64,000 bases of DNA from the NCBI RefSeq assembly GCF_001428505.1, contig NZ_LMHU01000001.1:1014891-1078890 (forward strand), read 5' to 3'. The position numbers and the translations under genes were made by a program. The notes below the pieces were generated by a model that saw only the letters and a list, made by a program, of their open reading frames with translations, was not told where the DNA came from and made no database searches. Source of the DNA: Terrabacter sp. Root181 (lineage in GTDB: Bacteria; Actinomycetota; Actinomycetes; Actinomycetales; Dermatophilaceae). Below, piece after piece: positions 55,677 to 64,000 of the stretch. The stretch's first letter is position 1. Every line of letters begins with the position of its first letter.

Positions 55677-56167
55677 CCAACCCACTCACCCTCGACATCC
55701 CCGCGGGCAAGCCGTGGATCGACTTCACGCGCGAGTTCGACGCCCCCGTCGAGGCCGTGTTCAACGCCCACCGCGACCCCGAGCTCGTGCGCCAGTGGCT
55801 CGGGCCGCGAGGCTACGAGATGCAGATCGAGCGCTGGGACTTCACGTCCGGCGGCGGTTACCGCTACACGCACCGGGACGGGGACAACGTCTATGGCTTC
55901 CACGGCACGTTCCACACCGTGCGCGAGAACGACCTCGCCATCCAGACCTTCGAGTTCGAGGGTGCGCCCGATGAGGTCGCCATCGAGTTCATGCGCTTCG
56001 TCGACCTCGGCGACGGCCGCTGCCGGCTCGAGGGACACAGCGTCGGCCCGACCGTCGAGGGCCGCGACCTGATGGTCGAGAGCGGCATGGAGAAGGGCAT
56101 GGCCCAGGGCTACGAGCAGCTCGACGAGCTGCTCGGCGTCGCCGCCCCCGCGACGGCGCAGGGCTGA
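55673..56167 (+). CDS. SRPBCC/AHSA1 domain protein
   Basis: 164 aa. FTREFDAPVEAVFNAHRDPELVRQWLGP and GYEQLDELL are hallmarks of Aha1-like START-fold proteins, which hold hydrophobic ligands in a deep cavity. Commonly encoded after an ArsR gene, as here with ATGA overlap. Ligand unknown. Confidence 0.9.
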   Translation: MTNPLTLDIPAGKPWIDFTREFDAPVEAVFNAHRDPELVRQWLGPRGYEMQIERWDFTSGGGYRYTHRDGDNVYGFHGTFHTVRENDLAIQTFEFEGAPDEVAIEFMRFVDLGDGRCRLEGHSVGPTVEGRDLMVESGMEKGMAQGYEQLDELLGVAAPATAQG

Positions 56168-56172
56168 GCGCC

Positions 56173-56613
56173 GTGGACTGGACCCTCGAGGTCGTCATCG
56201 TCCCGGTCAGCGACCTCGGGGCCGCGATCGCCTTCTACCGTGACCAGGTCGGCTTCGACCTCGACCACGAGACGCAGAACGAGCACATGCACATCGCACA
56301 GCTGACGCCGCGCGGCTCCGGGTGCTCGATCGTCGTCGGCGACCTCCCGTCGCAGAAGGCGATGACGCCCGGCTCGCTGCACGGCATACAGCTCGTCGTG
56401 CCGGACGCCGCCGCCGCGCGCGAAGAGCTCGTCGGCCGGGGAGTCGAGTGCTCCGAGGTCCAGGTCATCGACCCTCGCGACGGCGGCACGTTCTTCGGCT
56501 TCACCGACCCCGACGGCAACTCGTGGGCCGTCCAGGAGCTCAAGGTGCGGGCAGACAAGCCGCTCATCCCGCACGAGGCCCGCGGCCGTTTCGGTGAGGG
56601 CGTCGAGCTCTGA
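56173..56613 (+). CDS. VOC (glyoxalase/dioxygenase fold) protein
   Basis: 146 aa from GTG, 5 bases after the AHSA1 stop; coupled rather than SD-driven. Two beta-alpha-beta-beta-beta modules: VSDLGAAIAFYRDQVGFDL and GTFFGFTDPDGNSWAVQEL. His of HMHIAQL and Glu of VQEL could form a metal site. Third gene of the ArsR operon; enzymatic activity unproven. Confidence 0.87.
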   Translation: MDWTLEVVIVPVSDLGAAIAFYRDQVGFDLDHETQNEHMHIAQLTPRGSGCSIVVGDLPSQKAMTPGSLHGIQLVVPDAAAAREELVGRGVECSEVQVIDPRDGGTFFGFTDPDGNSWAVQELKVRADKPLIPHEARGRFGEGVEL

Positions 56614-56622
56614 CGCCCCGAG

Positions 56623-56656
56623 CGAAGTGCCCACTCGCGGTCGAGTGGGCACTTCG
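56623..56656. terminator. bidirectional terminator hairpin
   Basis: Perfect 15-bp stem CGAAGTGCCCACTCG with its complement, 4-base loop CGGT, between the VOC gene and the convergent S53 gene. Confidence 0.85.
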
Positions 56657-56720
56657 CCGGCGTCCGGGGCCACCGAGACCCCCGGTTCAGGCCATGACGC
56701 TCATGCACGCCTGCCGGTGG

Positions 56721-58253
56721 TCAGTTGCCGTGCACCGCCTGGACGAGATCGGGCAGCAGCACTCCCGCATTCGGAGTGCCGAGACCGGTCACCGGGTCCC
56801 ACCCGGTCGTGGCCGGATATCCCGCAACGCTGGGATCGGCCGTGTTGTTGCCCAGTGTCACGTCGTAGAAGTCGGCGGCATACCGAGCGGGGTTGGCGCC
56901 GATCCGGTAGAGGCCCGGGTTGATCAGACCCAGCCCGCCGCCGTTGATCTGGTCGGCGATGGCGACGAGCCCCGCCCACTGGGGACAGGACAACGACGTG
57001 CCTCCGATGTCGTACCAGCCGGTGCTGCAGGGTGTGCTCCCGCAGAAGAGGCCGCCCGTGCCGTCGGGTGGCAGCGACAGGTAGACGAGCGCGCCCGTGC
57101 CCGCACTGGCCTGGAGGGCGATGTCGGGAACGCCGCGCTTGGTGCCGATCGGTGTGCTGCCGGTGGGCAGGGTCGACTGGTAGGCGGGGGTGTCGAAGAC
57201 GTGGCTGAAGCCGCCGCCCGAGAAGGTCCACCCGACCTCGGCTGCGCCCGGGTTTGCCTGGCACTTGGCCGGGGGGTGGATGCTGTCGACGACGCGGCCG
57301 GCGCTCGCCTGGGCGTCGGTGCACAGGTAGGTGCCTCCCACTCCCGTCACGAGGGGGTCGGATGCCGGCCACTCCACGGTCGGGTAGGGGATGAGGGCGC
57401 CGCCGGCCTTCACCGGCTGCTTCATGGTGTTCGCCGTGCCGCCGTCACCCGACGACCCGAGCACCGTGACGCCGCTCTGGGCGGCGGAGACGAAGGCATG
57501 CCGGAGGTTGAGCAGCGACTGGGAGCTGCCGAAGGCGTCCTCCGCCGAGGCGAAGCTCTGCGAGATGACGTTCGCGAGGTGATGGTCGACGACGTACTGC
57601 TCGGCCGCCATCATCTGCGGGAAGCCTTGGACTCCGAGGGTCTCGGAGTTCGGCGTGGTGACGAGCAGGATGTTGGCGCCGGGGGCCATCGAGTGAGCCG
57701 TCTCGACGTCAAGGGCGACCTCGAGCGCCCAGGCGGCCTTGTCCTGCAGGCCGGTGCCCTTGCTGGTCGACGGTGGCGCCTTGGTCGCCGGGCTGCCCTG
57801 GAGCTGCAGCTCGCTGAAGGTCGGCATGCCGGCAGCGCACGACACCGACTCCTCGCCGCACATGGCGGGGAGCCCGAACGCCTGGTCGTACACGTGCAGG
57901 TCGTGCGCCATCGTGTCGCTGCCGTGGGAGTCGACGATGGCGATGGTCATGCCGCGGCCGTCGAGGTGACTGTCGATGAGGCCCTGGACGTTGTAGGCCG
58001 CGCGGGTCGACGTCGGCGTGAAGCACCGCCGCCCGACGGAGTAGCACTGCGCCTCCGTCGGCGGAGTCGTCGAGGCCGAGACCTGGACGTAGTCGGACAC
58101 GGTCGGGTGCAGGCCCGACAGGGACGTGGTCGTCCGGGCTGGTGAGGCGGGTGCCGCGCTGACCGGTGCGAGGGCGCCGCTCGTGGCCGCGCCGAGGGTG
58201 GCGAGGGCGAGGGCGCTGATGGTCGCCACCGCTCTCGGCTGGGTGTGGATCAT
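56721..58253 (-). CDS. secreted S53 (sedolisin/kumamolisin-like) serine-carboxyl peptidase
   Basis: 510 aa, ATG 58253. Signal peptide 1-34. Catalytic set by motif: Glu178 and Asp182 in WALEVALDVE, oxyanion Asp270 in SSGDGG, Ser420 in GGTSLSCPQWAG; C-terminal Ca-site region GWDPVTGLG. Only about 45 residues separate the signal from the catalytic domain (RCFTPTSTRAAYNVQG), so the usual 150-200-residue pro-kumamolisin domain is missing. Several Cys suggest disulfides. Acid-active secreted protease by family. Confidence 0.9.
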   Translation of the reverse strand: MIHTQPRAVATISALALATLGAATSGALAPVSAAPASPARTTTSLSGLHPTVSDYVQVSASTTPPTEAQCYSVGRRCFTPTSTRAAYNVQGLIDSHLDGRGMTIAIVDSHGSDTMAHDLHVYDQAFGLPAMCGEESVSCAAGMPTFSELQLQGSPATKAPPSTSKGTGLQDKAAWALEVALDVETAHSMAPGANILLVTTPNSETLGVQGFPQMMAAEQYVVDHHLANVISQSFASAEDAFGSSQSLLNLRHAFVSAAQSGVTVLGSSGDGGTANTMKQPVKAGGALIPYPTVEWPASDPLVTGVGGTYLCTDAQASAGRVVDSIHPPAKCQANPGAAEVGWTFSGGGFSHVFDTPAYQSTLPTGSTPIGTKRGVPDIALQASAGTGALVYLSLPPDGTGGLFCGSTPCSTGWYDIGGTSLSCPQWAGLVAIADQINGGGLGLINPGLYRIGANPARYAADFYDVTLGNNTADPSVAGYPATTGWDPVTGLGTPNAGVLLPDLVQAVHGN

Positions 58254-58618
58254 GGTTGCTCCGAGCTCCCCGAGTGCCTGTGATCTGCGGATCGATCCTT
58301 CGGCTCACCGGCGACACGACATCGTCGTCGACAGCCACTACTCAGGGAACCGCCGAAGCGAGGTCGCCACCACAACTCACCGGATATTCAGTGCGAGTTC
58401 ACGGGTTTCTCGCAGAATCGAGAGTGCCCGGGTCGCTGTCGACACCCACCCACCCCAGGGCGCCGGAAGCCACATGTCGCTGGGTGCACATTCAGTCGTG
58501 TCTGCCGTGCTAGACGACGGTATGCGCGGCCCGAATGGGCAAGGAATCACGGAATGCGCACTTTCCGTGGAGGCGCCCGGGTTCCGTCCGGCCCTCGCCG
58601 GACGGCATACTGACCCCC
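58254..58618. other. 365-base divergent intergenic region, S53/gabT
   Basis: No gene supported. Both promoters must lie here. GGCATACTGA before gabT contains CATACT, 7 bases before ATG 58619, a possible -10 box with no SD following. The S53 side shows no clear consensus. Confidence 0.4.
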
Positions 58619-59956
58619 ATGAGCAACGTCCCCCAGCAGCGGCTCCTGCAGACCGCGATCCCCGGCCCCACGTCGGCCGCGCTCCAGGCCCGCAAGACGG
58701 CGGCCGTGTCCGCCGGAGTCTCCACCGGCCTGCCGGTCTACATCGAGCGGGCCGGCGGCGGCATCCTCGTCGACGTCGACGGCAACCAGCTCATCGACTT
58801 CGGCTCCGGCATCGCCGTGACGACCGTCGGCAACGCCGCGCCGCGCGTGGTCGACCGTGTCACAGCGCAGGTGCAGGACTTCACCCACACCTGCTTCATG
58901 GTCACGCCCTACGAGGAGTACCTCGAGGTGGCCGAGGCCCTCAACGACCTGACGCCCGGCGACCACGACAAGCGCACCGCGCTCTTCAACTCCGGCGCCG
59001 AGGCCGTCGAGAACGCCGTCAAGGTCGCGCGCCACTTCACCGGCCGCAACGCCGTCGTCGCGTTCGACCACGCCTACCACGGGCGCACCAACCTCACGAT
59101 GGCGCTGACGGCCAAGAACATGCCCTACAAGCACCGGTTCGGGCCGTTCGCCGGCGAGGTCTACCGCGCCCCGATGAGCTACCCCTACCGCTGGCCGGGC
59201 GGCGCCGCCGACTGTGCGAAGGAGAGCTTCGACGCGTTCGTCACCCAGGTGCACGCGCAGGTGGGCGAGGACAACCTCGCTGCCGTCATCCTCGAGCCGA
59301 TCCAGGGCGAGGGCGGGTTCATCGTCCCCGCACCGGGATTCGTCAAGCAGGTCGCCGACTGGTGCGCCGACAACGGCATCCTCTTCATCGCCGACGAGGT
59401 GCAGACCGGGTTCTGCCGCACGGGTGACTGGTTCGCGAGCGAGCACGAGGGCGTCGTGCCCGACCTCATCACGACGGCCAAGGGCATGGCCGGCGGCCTC
59501 CCGCTCGCCGGTGTCACGGGCCGCGCCGACGTCATGGACTCGATCCACGGCGGTGGCCTCGGCGGCACCTACGGCGGCAACCCCGTCGCGTGCGCGTCAG
59601 CCCTCGGCGCCATCGAGACGATGAAGGAGGAGGACCTCTGCGCCCGCGCCAAGCAGGTCGAGGCCCTCTTCGTGCCGCGCCTTCAGGCCCTCGCCGAGAA
59701 GTACCCCCAGATCGGCGACATCCGCGGCCGTGGGGCCATGCTCGCCGTCGAGCTCGTCAACGGCCCCGGCGACCTGACCCCGAACGCCGCCCTGACCGGC
59801 GCCGTCAACAAGGCCTGCCACGCCGAGGGGCTCGTCACCCTGACGTGCGGCACCTACGGCAACGTCTTCCGGTTCCTCCCGCCGCTCGCCGCGAGCGACG
59901 ACCTGCTCTCCGAGGGGCTCGACATCTTCGAGAAGGCGTTCGCCGCCTCCGTCTGA
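58619..59956 (+). CDS. gabT: 4-aminobutyrate (GABA) aminotransferase
   Basis: 445 aa PLP class-III aminotransferase: ALFNSGAEAVENAVKVAR, FDHAYHGRTNLTMALTAK, FIADEVQTGFCRTG, PLP-Lys288 in TTAKGMAGGLPL. The PYKHRFGPFAGEVYRAP segment is characteristic of bacterial GabT. Transfers the GABA amino group to 2-oxoglutarate, giving succinate semialdehyde; no gabD adjacent. Start by homology of MSNVPQQRLLQTAIPGP. Confidence 0.92.
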   Translation: MSNVPQQRLLQTAIPGPTSAALQARKTAAVSAGVSTGLPVYIERAGGGILVDVDGNQLIDFGSGIAVTTVGNAAPRVVDRVTAQVQDFTHTCFMVTPYEEYLEVAEALNDLTPGDHDKRTALFNSGAEAVENAVKVARHFTGRNAVVAFDHAYHGRTNLTMALTAKNMPYKHRFGPFAGEVYRAPMSYPYRWPGGAADCAKESFDAFVTQVHAQVGEDNLAAVILEPIQGEGGFIVPAPGFVKQVADWCADNGILFIADEVQTGFCRTGDWFASEHEGVVPDLITTAKGMAGGLPLAGVTGRADVMDSIHGGGLGGTYGGNPVACASALGAIETMKEEDLCARAKQVEALFVPRLQALAEKYPQIGDIRGRGAMLAVELVNGPGDLTPNAALTGAVNKACHAEGLVTLTCGTYGNVFRFLPPLAASDDLLSEGLDIFEKAFAASV

Positions 59957-59971
59957 CGCACGTTCCCGAGT

Positions 59972-60022
59972 GCGTATGCCGTCCGGTTGCCTTGCAGCGC
60001 AACCAAGCCCGACGGCATACGC
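59972..60022. terminator. nested hairpin with GCGTATGCCGTC arms
   Basis: GCGTATGCCGTC (59972-59983) pairs with GACGGCATACGC (60011-60022); inside, GGTTGC pairs with GCAACC. Same arm sequence as the 42095 hairpin; follows gabT. Confidence 0.75.
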
Positions 60023-60032
60023 CCCCCCACGA

Positions 60033-60071
60033 CAGTGAGGCCCGCCCCCGAACGGGGGGCGGGCCTCACTG
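60033..60071. terminator. bidirectional terminator, gabT / M6 protease
   Basis: Perfect 17-bp stem (60033-60049 with 60055-60071), loop GAACG, between convergent genes, 11 bases after the previous hairpin. Confidence 0.9.
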
Positions 60072-60090
60072 CGTCACGGGGGGATCCGCG

Positions 60091-62472
60091 TCAGCGGAGC
60101 CAGACCTTGACCTGCATCGAGGTGCCGAACTGGTTTTCGATGCCGATGTTGACGCCGTTGTTCGGGACCTTGACGCCGGTGTACGGCGTGCTCGAGTACC
60201 AGAACTGCTTGGAGTCGTTGAAGACCGGCTTGGCCGCAGCACCGGCGACCGGGAAGGCCACCCCGTTCTTGTGGAACGTGAACGAGTCCGACTGCTGTGT
60301 CGAGAACGGCGCGTCGTAGCCGGCGATGCGCGCCCGCAGGAGCGTCCCGTCGGACAGCAGGCGCGGCTCGGGGTTGGCGTCGACCGGGAGGATCAGGCCC
60401 TCGCCGGGGTGGGCGCCGGTGTTGTTGTCGGCCTGCGAGGTGTCCCAGTAGCTGACGAGCAGGCCGTCCTGGTAGGGGAAGTGCTCCACCTTGTCGCCGT
60501 TGGTGTTGAGCCAGCCGAAGTTGTACGGCCCGCTCTTGAGGTACGAGTCGAACGACACGTAGTTGCGGTACGAGGCGATGTAGTAGTTGTCGTACGCCGT
60601 GGAGACGCTCGCCCCGACCGACGACCAACCGCTCGCCGTCCAGCCCTCGAGGCCTCCCTCGGCCCCGCTGTCGACGACGGTCGCGCCGTTGCTGACGACC
60701 TTGACGTCGTCGACGAACCAGCCGAGCTCGGTGTAGGCCGGGTCCGTGTGGTAGCGGAAGCGCAGCTGCACCGTCTTGCCCGCGTAGGCGGACAGGTCGA
60801 AGGACGCGTCCTTCCAGCCCATCTGGCCCTCGGCGCCGCCGCTCCAGCCGGTGATGCCGTTGCCCTCGGGGGCTCGGGTGTCGGTGCCGGGGATGGCCGT
60901 CCAGCCGGAGCCGTCGTTGACCTCGACGTAGCCGTAGTCGCAGCCGCAGTCCTCGATCGCGTAGTTCGTCGCGAAGGACAGCGTCGACGTGCCCGAGGCG
61001 AGGGCCACCGAGCGGGTCAGGGTCGCCTCGGTCGCGTTGGCGCGACCCCCGTAGAAGTCCTTCGAGCCCGTCCTCGGGGTGACGAGGGGCGAGACGACGT
61101 TCTTCTTCGGCAGCGGGACGATGACCGCCTGCTTCTTGTCGGTGTTGTACTCGTGCGGGCCGACCATGACCTTGGTGCCCTTGGCCGTCGGCGTCACGAC
61201 CTGGTAGTCGAGCCAGCCGAGGAAGAGCTTCTCCCACGCGCCGAAGTCCGAGCCGCGCGCGCCGATGGACTGGTCGTTCGGACCGGCCTGGCGGCTCTGG
61301 CTCATCATCGACCACCAGTTGACGCCGTTGTCGGCGCCGGTGGCGGAGTCGTAGAGGTCGGGCAGGCCGAGGTCGTGGCCGTACTCGTGCGTGAAGACGG
61401 ACATGCCGCCGTTCTCGGGCTGGATCGTGTAGTCACCGACCCACATGCCGGTGTCGGCGATCGGGGTGCCCGTCGCCCCGCCGGGACCGCCGGCCGCGGT
61501 CGAGGCGTACCAGCGGTGCGACCAGACGGCGTCCTCACCCTGGTAAGGGTCGCCATCGGCCTGGTCGCCACCGGAGTGCACGATCTGGAAGTGGTCGATG
61601 AAGCCGTCGGGCTCGTTGAAGTTGCCGTCGCCGTCGACGTCGTAGCGGTCCCACTGGTCGTACAGCGCCAGGTCGGCCTTGATCTGGTCGAGCGTGCGGC
61701 CGGCGGCCTTCTGGTCGGCAACCCACTGGTTGACCGCGTCACGGACGAGCGCCCACGTGTTGTTGCAGACGTTGCCGGCGCACGGGTAGCCGTTCGAGCG
61801 GCCGTAGCGGGCCTCGTTGTAGCGCACCTTGACCCAGTCGGAGACCTCGCCGTCGATGCTGTAGCGGCCCGAGCTCTGGCGCTCGTACCACTGCTTGACG
61901 CTCTCCTGGGTGCCGCCCTGGCCGATGGGGCCGCCGGCACCGAAGTAGAGGTTCTGGAAGTACTCGCGGCTGTAGTTCGCGTTCCAGTTCGTCGAGTTGT
62001 CGAGCGTGCGGTCCGGCTCGGGGATCGCGTTGTGCAGCGGGCCCTCGAACGTCGTCGGGCCGGGCGTGGCCGGGTCCGTGTCCTGGTCGGGGTAGCGCGA
62101 TTCGCGCTCGTTGCCGAACTCGGCGAGGATCACGAAGATCTTGTCGGTGCCCTCGCGGCTCAGCTCGACGTACTCGTCGGTGGGGCCCTTCCCGCCGGTC
62201 GCGCCCTTGACCTTGACGACGGTGCTGTTGCCCTTCTTGACGGGCGTGGCGGTGCCGTTCAGCACCTGCTTGATCGCCGTCTCCTTGAGAGCGCGGCGCT
62301 TGTCCTCCCTGGGGTTGGGGAGCTCGTCCGACCCCTTCTGGGCGGCGGCGTCGGCCGGCTGGTGGGCGACCCGGTCGACGGTCGGTTGGGCGCCGACCAT
62401 GGGAGCGCCGACGGCGACCCCCATGCCGGCTGCGAGAGCGAGGCTGAGCAGCCCCCTGGACGTCCTGCGCAC
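60091..62472 (-). CDS. immune inhibitor A-like M6 metallopeptidase, secreted
   Basis: 793 aa from GTG 62472 with GAGGAGG upstream. Signal peptide 1-28 (ending VGAQ). Propeptide-like region (30-105), catalytic domain with zinc motif HEYGHDLGLPDLYD (362-375), and Ca-binding-like DRYDVDGDGNFNEPDG (275-290). C-terminal beta-sandwich with MAM/jelly-roll-like GWFVDDVKVV. Family M6 proteases degrade extracellular proteins. Gap 62473-62766 contains the promoter, unresolved. Confidence 0.92.
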   Translation of the reverse strand: MRRTSRGLLSLALAAGMGVAVGAPMVGAQPTVDRVAHQPADAAAQKGSDELPNPREDKRRALKETAIKQVLNGTATPVKKGNSTVVKVKGATGGKGPTDEYVELSREGTDKIFVILAEFGNERESRYPDQDTDPATPGPTTFEGPLHNAIPEPDRTLDNSTNWNANYSREYFQNLYFGAGGPIGQGGTQESVKQWYERQSSGRYSIDGEVSDWVKVRYNEARYGRSNGYPCAGNVCNNTWALVRDAVNQWVADQKAAGRTLDQIKADLALYDQWDRYDVDGDGNFNEPDGFIDHFQIVHSGGDQADGDPYQGEDAVWSHRWYASTAAGGPGGATGTPIADTGMWVGDYTIQPENGGMSVFTHEYGHDLGLPDLYDSATGADNGVNWWSMMSQSRQAGPNDQSIGARGSDFGAWEKLFLGWLDYQVVTPTAKGTKVMVGPHEYNTDKKQAVIVPLPKKNVVSPLVTPRTGSKDFYGGRANATEATLTRSVALASGTSTLSFATNYAIEDCGCDYGYVEVNDGSGWTAIPGTDTRAPEGNGITGWSGGAEGQMGWKDASFDLSAYAGKTVQLRFRYHTDPAYTELGWFVDDVKVVSNGATVVDSGAEGGLEGWTASGWSSVGASVSTAYDNYYIASYRNYVSFDSYLKSGPYNFGWLNTNGDKVEHFPYQDGLLVSYWDTSQADNNTGAHPGEGLILPVDANPEPRLLSDGTLLRARIAGYDAPFSTQQSDSFTFHKNGVAFPVAGAAAKPVFNDSKQFWYSSTPYTGVKVPNNGVNIGIENQFGTSMQVKVWLR

Positions 62473-62766
62473 TGATCCTCCTCGACTGGCAGCCGTCGTC
62501 GGCCGCCGGTCCGCGCGATGCGCGTGGCCCGATCCGGGTCACGCGCACCAGTGGTGTCGGGTTGGGGCTCCCCCGAGCAACCCGAGAAGGAGAATGGCAG
62601 GACGGACCGCTCCGCGCCAGAGGTTGGAGCCATCCATTTTCAGGAGATCCTCAGGTGGCGGGCAGGGTGTTCCGAAGAAGTGGTCGTATGCCGGGTGGTC
62701 GACGGAGGATCCGGAGCCGTACTTGCCGGGCGCGTCCGCGTCCCGGCCCGAGCGTGTGACGCGGCG

Positions 62767-63585
62767 TCAGTCGAGGGGGGCGACGTCGGGGCGCTTGGCC
62801 AGGCGGTGGTCGCCCGAGCTGCGCCCGGTGAGGCGGCGGTGGACCCACGGGCCGACGTACTCCTTGGCCCACTGCGCGTTGGCCTGCAGCGCCTCGCGGC
62901 GGCCGATCGGGGGAGCAGGCTCGAGCGGGGTGGCCCAGTCGGTTTCGGTCGGCGTGTGGCCGAGGGCCTCGAGCGCGGCGAGGGCGACGCGGCGGTGGCC
63001 CTCGGTCGTCATGTGGATGCGGTCCTCGGACCACATCCGCCAGTCCCGGAGGGCGTGCAGGCCCCACTGGTCGATGACGTGGGCGCCGTTGCGACGGGCG
63101 ATGCTCCAGATGTTGGCGGTGTGGATCGCGGCGCGACCCCGGGTGGCCTTGACGAGCGGGGCGTCGGCCGGGTCGACCGGCGTGGCCATGAGGACGTCGG
63201 CCCCGGTCGCGCGGATGCGGGCGACGGCGGCCTCGAGCCGCGCGGCGAGGCCGTCGAGGTCGGCCTTCGGGCGCAGGATGTCGTTGCCGCCGCCGACGAT
63301 GCTGACCAGGTCGGGCTGGAGCGACAGGGCGTCCTCGAGCTGCGGGCCGACGACGTCGGCGAGCTTGCGGCCGCGCACGGCGAGGTTGGCGTAGCCGAAG
63401 TCGAGCCCCTCGCTGCGAGCGATCTCGGACAGGTGCGACGCGAGCCGGTCGGCCCAGCCGGCGAACTCGCCGTCGTGCCCGAACGTCGGGTCGTCGTCGC
63501 ACATGCCCTCGGTGAACGAGTCGCCGATCGCGACGAAGCGCGTCCAGACCGTGGGTCCGGAGCCGTCGGGTGCGGGCTGGGTCAT
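62767..63585 (-). CDS. SGNH/GDSL hydrolase
   Basis: 272 aa from ATG 63585 (GGAGG 5 bases upstream), overlapping the ung stop (ATGA). Block I IGDSFTEG with Ser nucleophile about 23, block II Gly in NLAVRGRKL, block [12 protein letters not shown], block [11 protein letters not shown] (Asp and His). No signal peptide, so cytosolic esterase or deacetylase; substrate unknown. Confidence 0.9.
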   Translation of the reverse strand: MTQPAPDGSGPTVWTRFVAIGDSFTEGMCDDDPTFGHDGEFAGWADRLASHLSEIARSEGLDFGYANLAVRGRKLADVVGPQLEDALSLQPDLVSIVGGGNDILRPKADLDGLAARLEAAVARIRATGADVLMATPVDPADAPLVKATRGRAAIHTANIWSIARRNGAHVIDQWGLHALRDWRMWSEDRIHMTTEGHRRVALAALEALGHTPTETDWATPLEPAPPIGRREALQANAQWAKEYVGPWVHRRLTGRSSGDHRLAKRPDVAPLD

Positions 63586-64000
63586 GTCAGCCTCCAGTCG
63601 ATGGGTGCCGCGCCCTGCTGGGCGAGGAGGTCGTTGGTGCGGCTGAAGGGCCGCGAGCCGAAGAAGCCGGAACGCGCCGAGAGCGGGGACGGGTGGGCCG
63701 ACTCGATGCGCGGCACGTCGCCGAGCATGGGGGCGAGGGACTGCGCCTGCCGTCCCCAGAGGATCGCGACCAGTGGTCCGCCGCGCTGGACGAGGGCCGA
63801 GATCGCCTGTGCCGTCACGGTTTCCCAGCCCTTGCCCTGGTGGCTGGCTGACGCGCCGGGCCGCACCGTGAGCACCCTGTTGAGCAGCATCACGCCGCGC
63901 TGGAACCACGGCGTCAGGTCGCCGTCGCCCGGCGTCGGGAGGCCGAGGTCGGTGCCGAGCTCCTGGTAGATGTTCTGCAGCGACCGGGGGACCGGGCGCA
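63582..64000 (-). CDS. ung: uracil-DNA glycosylase family 1, 3' part (start outside window)
   Basis: The C-terminal about 139 residues are seen; the frame stays open to base 64000. [43 protein letters not shown] and the DNA-contact motif [19 protein letters not shown] are diagnostic for Ung; it ends PIDWRLT. The GQDPYH catalytic water loop lies upstream of the window end. Removes uracil from DNA. Confidence 0.93.
   Translation of the reverse strand, partial: RPVPRSLQNIYQELGTDLGLPTPGDGDLTPWFQRGVMLLNRVLTVRPGASASHQGKGWETVTAQAISALVQRGGPLVAILWGRQAQSLAPMLGDVPRIESAHPSPLSARSGFFGSRPFSRTNDLLAQQGAAPIDWRLT

Noticed and set aside
59590-62475. A 961-codon plus-strand frame opposite the M6 protease
   Set aside because: Low-complexity Val/Arg/Asp translation is the mirror of the real minus-strand gene, which has a full zinc motif and signal peptide.

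Overview
This 64 kb window is very GC-rich, with G/C-biased third codon positions, dense opposite-strand shadow frames, frequent GTG starts and many 4-base stop/start overlaps. The gene set fits a high-GC Gram-positive actinobacterium: an Rpf muralytic enzyme behind a c-di-AMP riboswitch, an MsiK-type shared sugar ATPase, a VKOR, a SigE-family ECF factor, a kinase with a PASTA-less membrane tail, and PGM1-like ATP-grasp and DUF6325 proteins. My inference is Micrococcales, probably near Intrasporangiaceae. It looks like ordinary chromosome: no integrase, transposase, phage module, rRNA or CRISPR array was seen.

Layout. 0-4.4 kb: end of rlmB, a DUF929 thioredoxin-like protein plus VKOR (disulfide formation), a DUF4032 kinase-fold protein and a Pr6Pr membrane protein. 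4.4-12.8 kb: maltodextrin regulon, with the msiK-type ATPase divergent from malE-malF-malG-GH13-lacI and three symmetric operator-like sites between them. 12.9-15.3 kb: otsA-otsB trehalose synthesis. 15.5-19.3 kb: CBS protein, Ser/Thr kinase, riboswitch-controlled rpf and tRNA-Thr. 19.4-24.6 kb: PhzF isomerase, P450, FtsE/FtsX-like ABC pair and DUF6325 plus an Arg-rich miniprotein, an accessory-looking block. 24.7-34.9 kb: membrane proteins, asparaginase, P-type ATPase, MMPL transporter, aquaporin, amidase. 35.0-42 kb: a translationally coupled signalling cassette (hybrid kinase, receiver, receiver-cyclase, PGM1-like ATP-grasp) followed by a Crp/Fnr regulator. 42-47.5 kb: ECF sigma with a membrane propeller-like partner, hydrolase, DUF952, ArfB, and a FHA protein next to a small protein sharing an AGTINNV motif. 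47.5-64 kb: SDR and acyl-CoA dehydrogenase, secreted I36-M23 protein, MFS, molybdate operon with TOBE regulator, ArsR-AHSA1-VOC operon, S53 protease, GABA aminotransferase, M6 protease, SGNH hydrolase and the 3' part of ung.

Most interesting: (1) the 35.0-40.8 kb signalling/ATP-grasp operon, whose histidine kinase has an apparent in-frame loss of the central ATP-lid/G2 segment; (2) the AGTINNV motif shared by two adjacent genes; (3) evenly spaced GCAA-N4-TTGC operators in front of malE; (4) the c-di-AMP riboswitch abutting the rpf ribosome-binding site; (5) over-represented GTATGCC/GGCATAC heptamers, some forming hairpins at convergent gene ends; (6) several genes with TANNNT boxes 6-8 bases before the start codon, suggesting leaderless transcripts. 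All calls come from reading the sequence; no database search was run.
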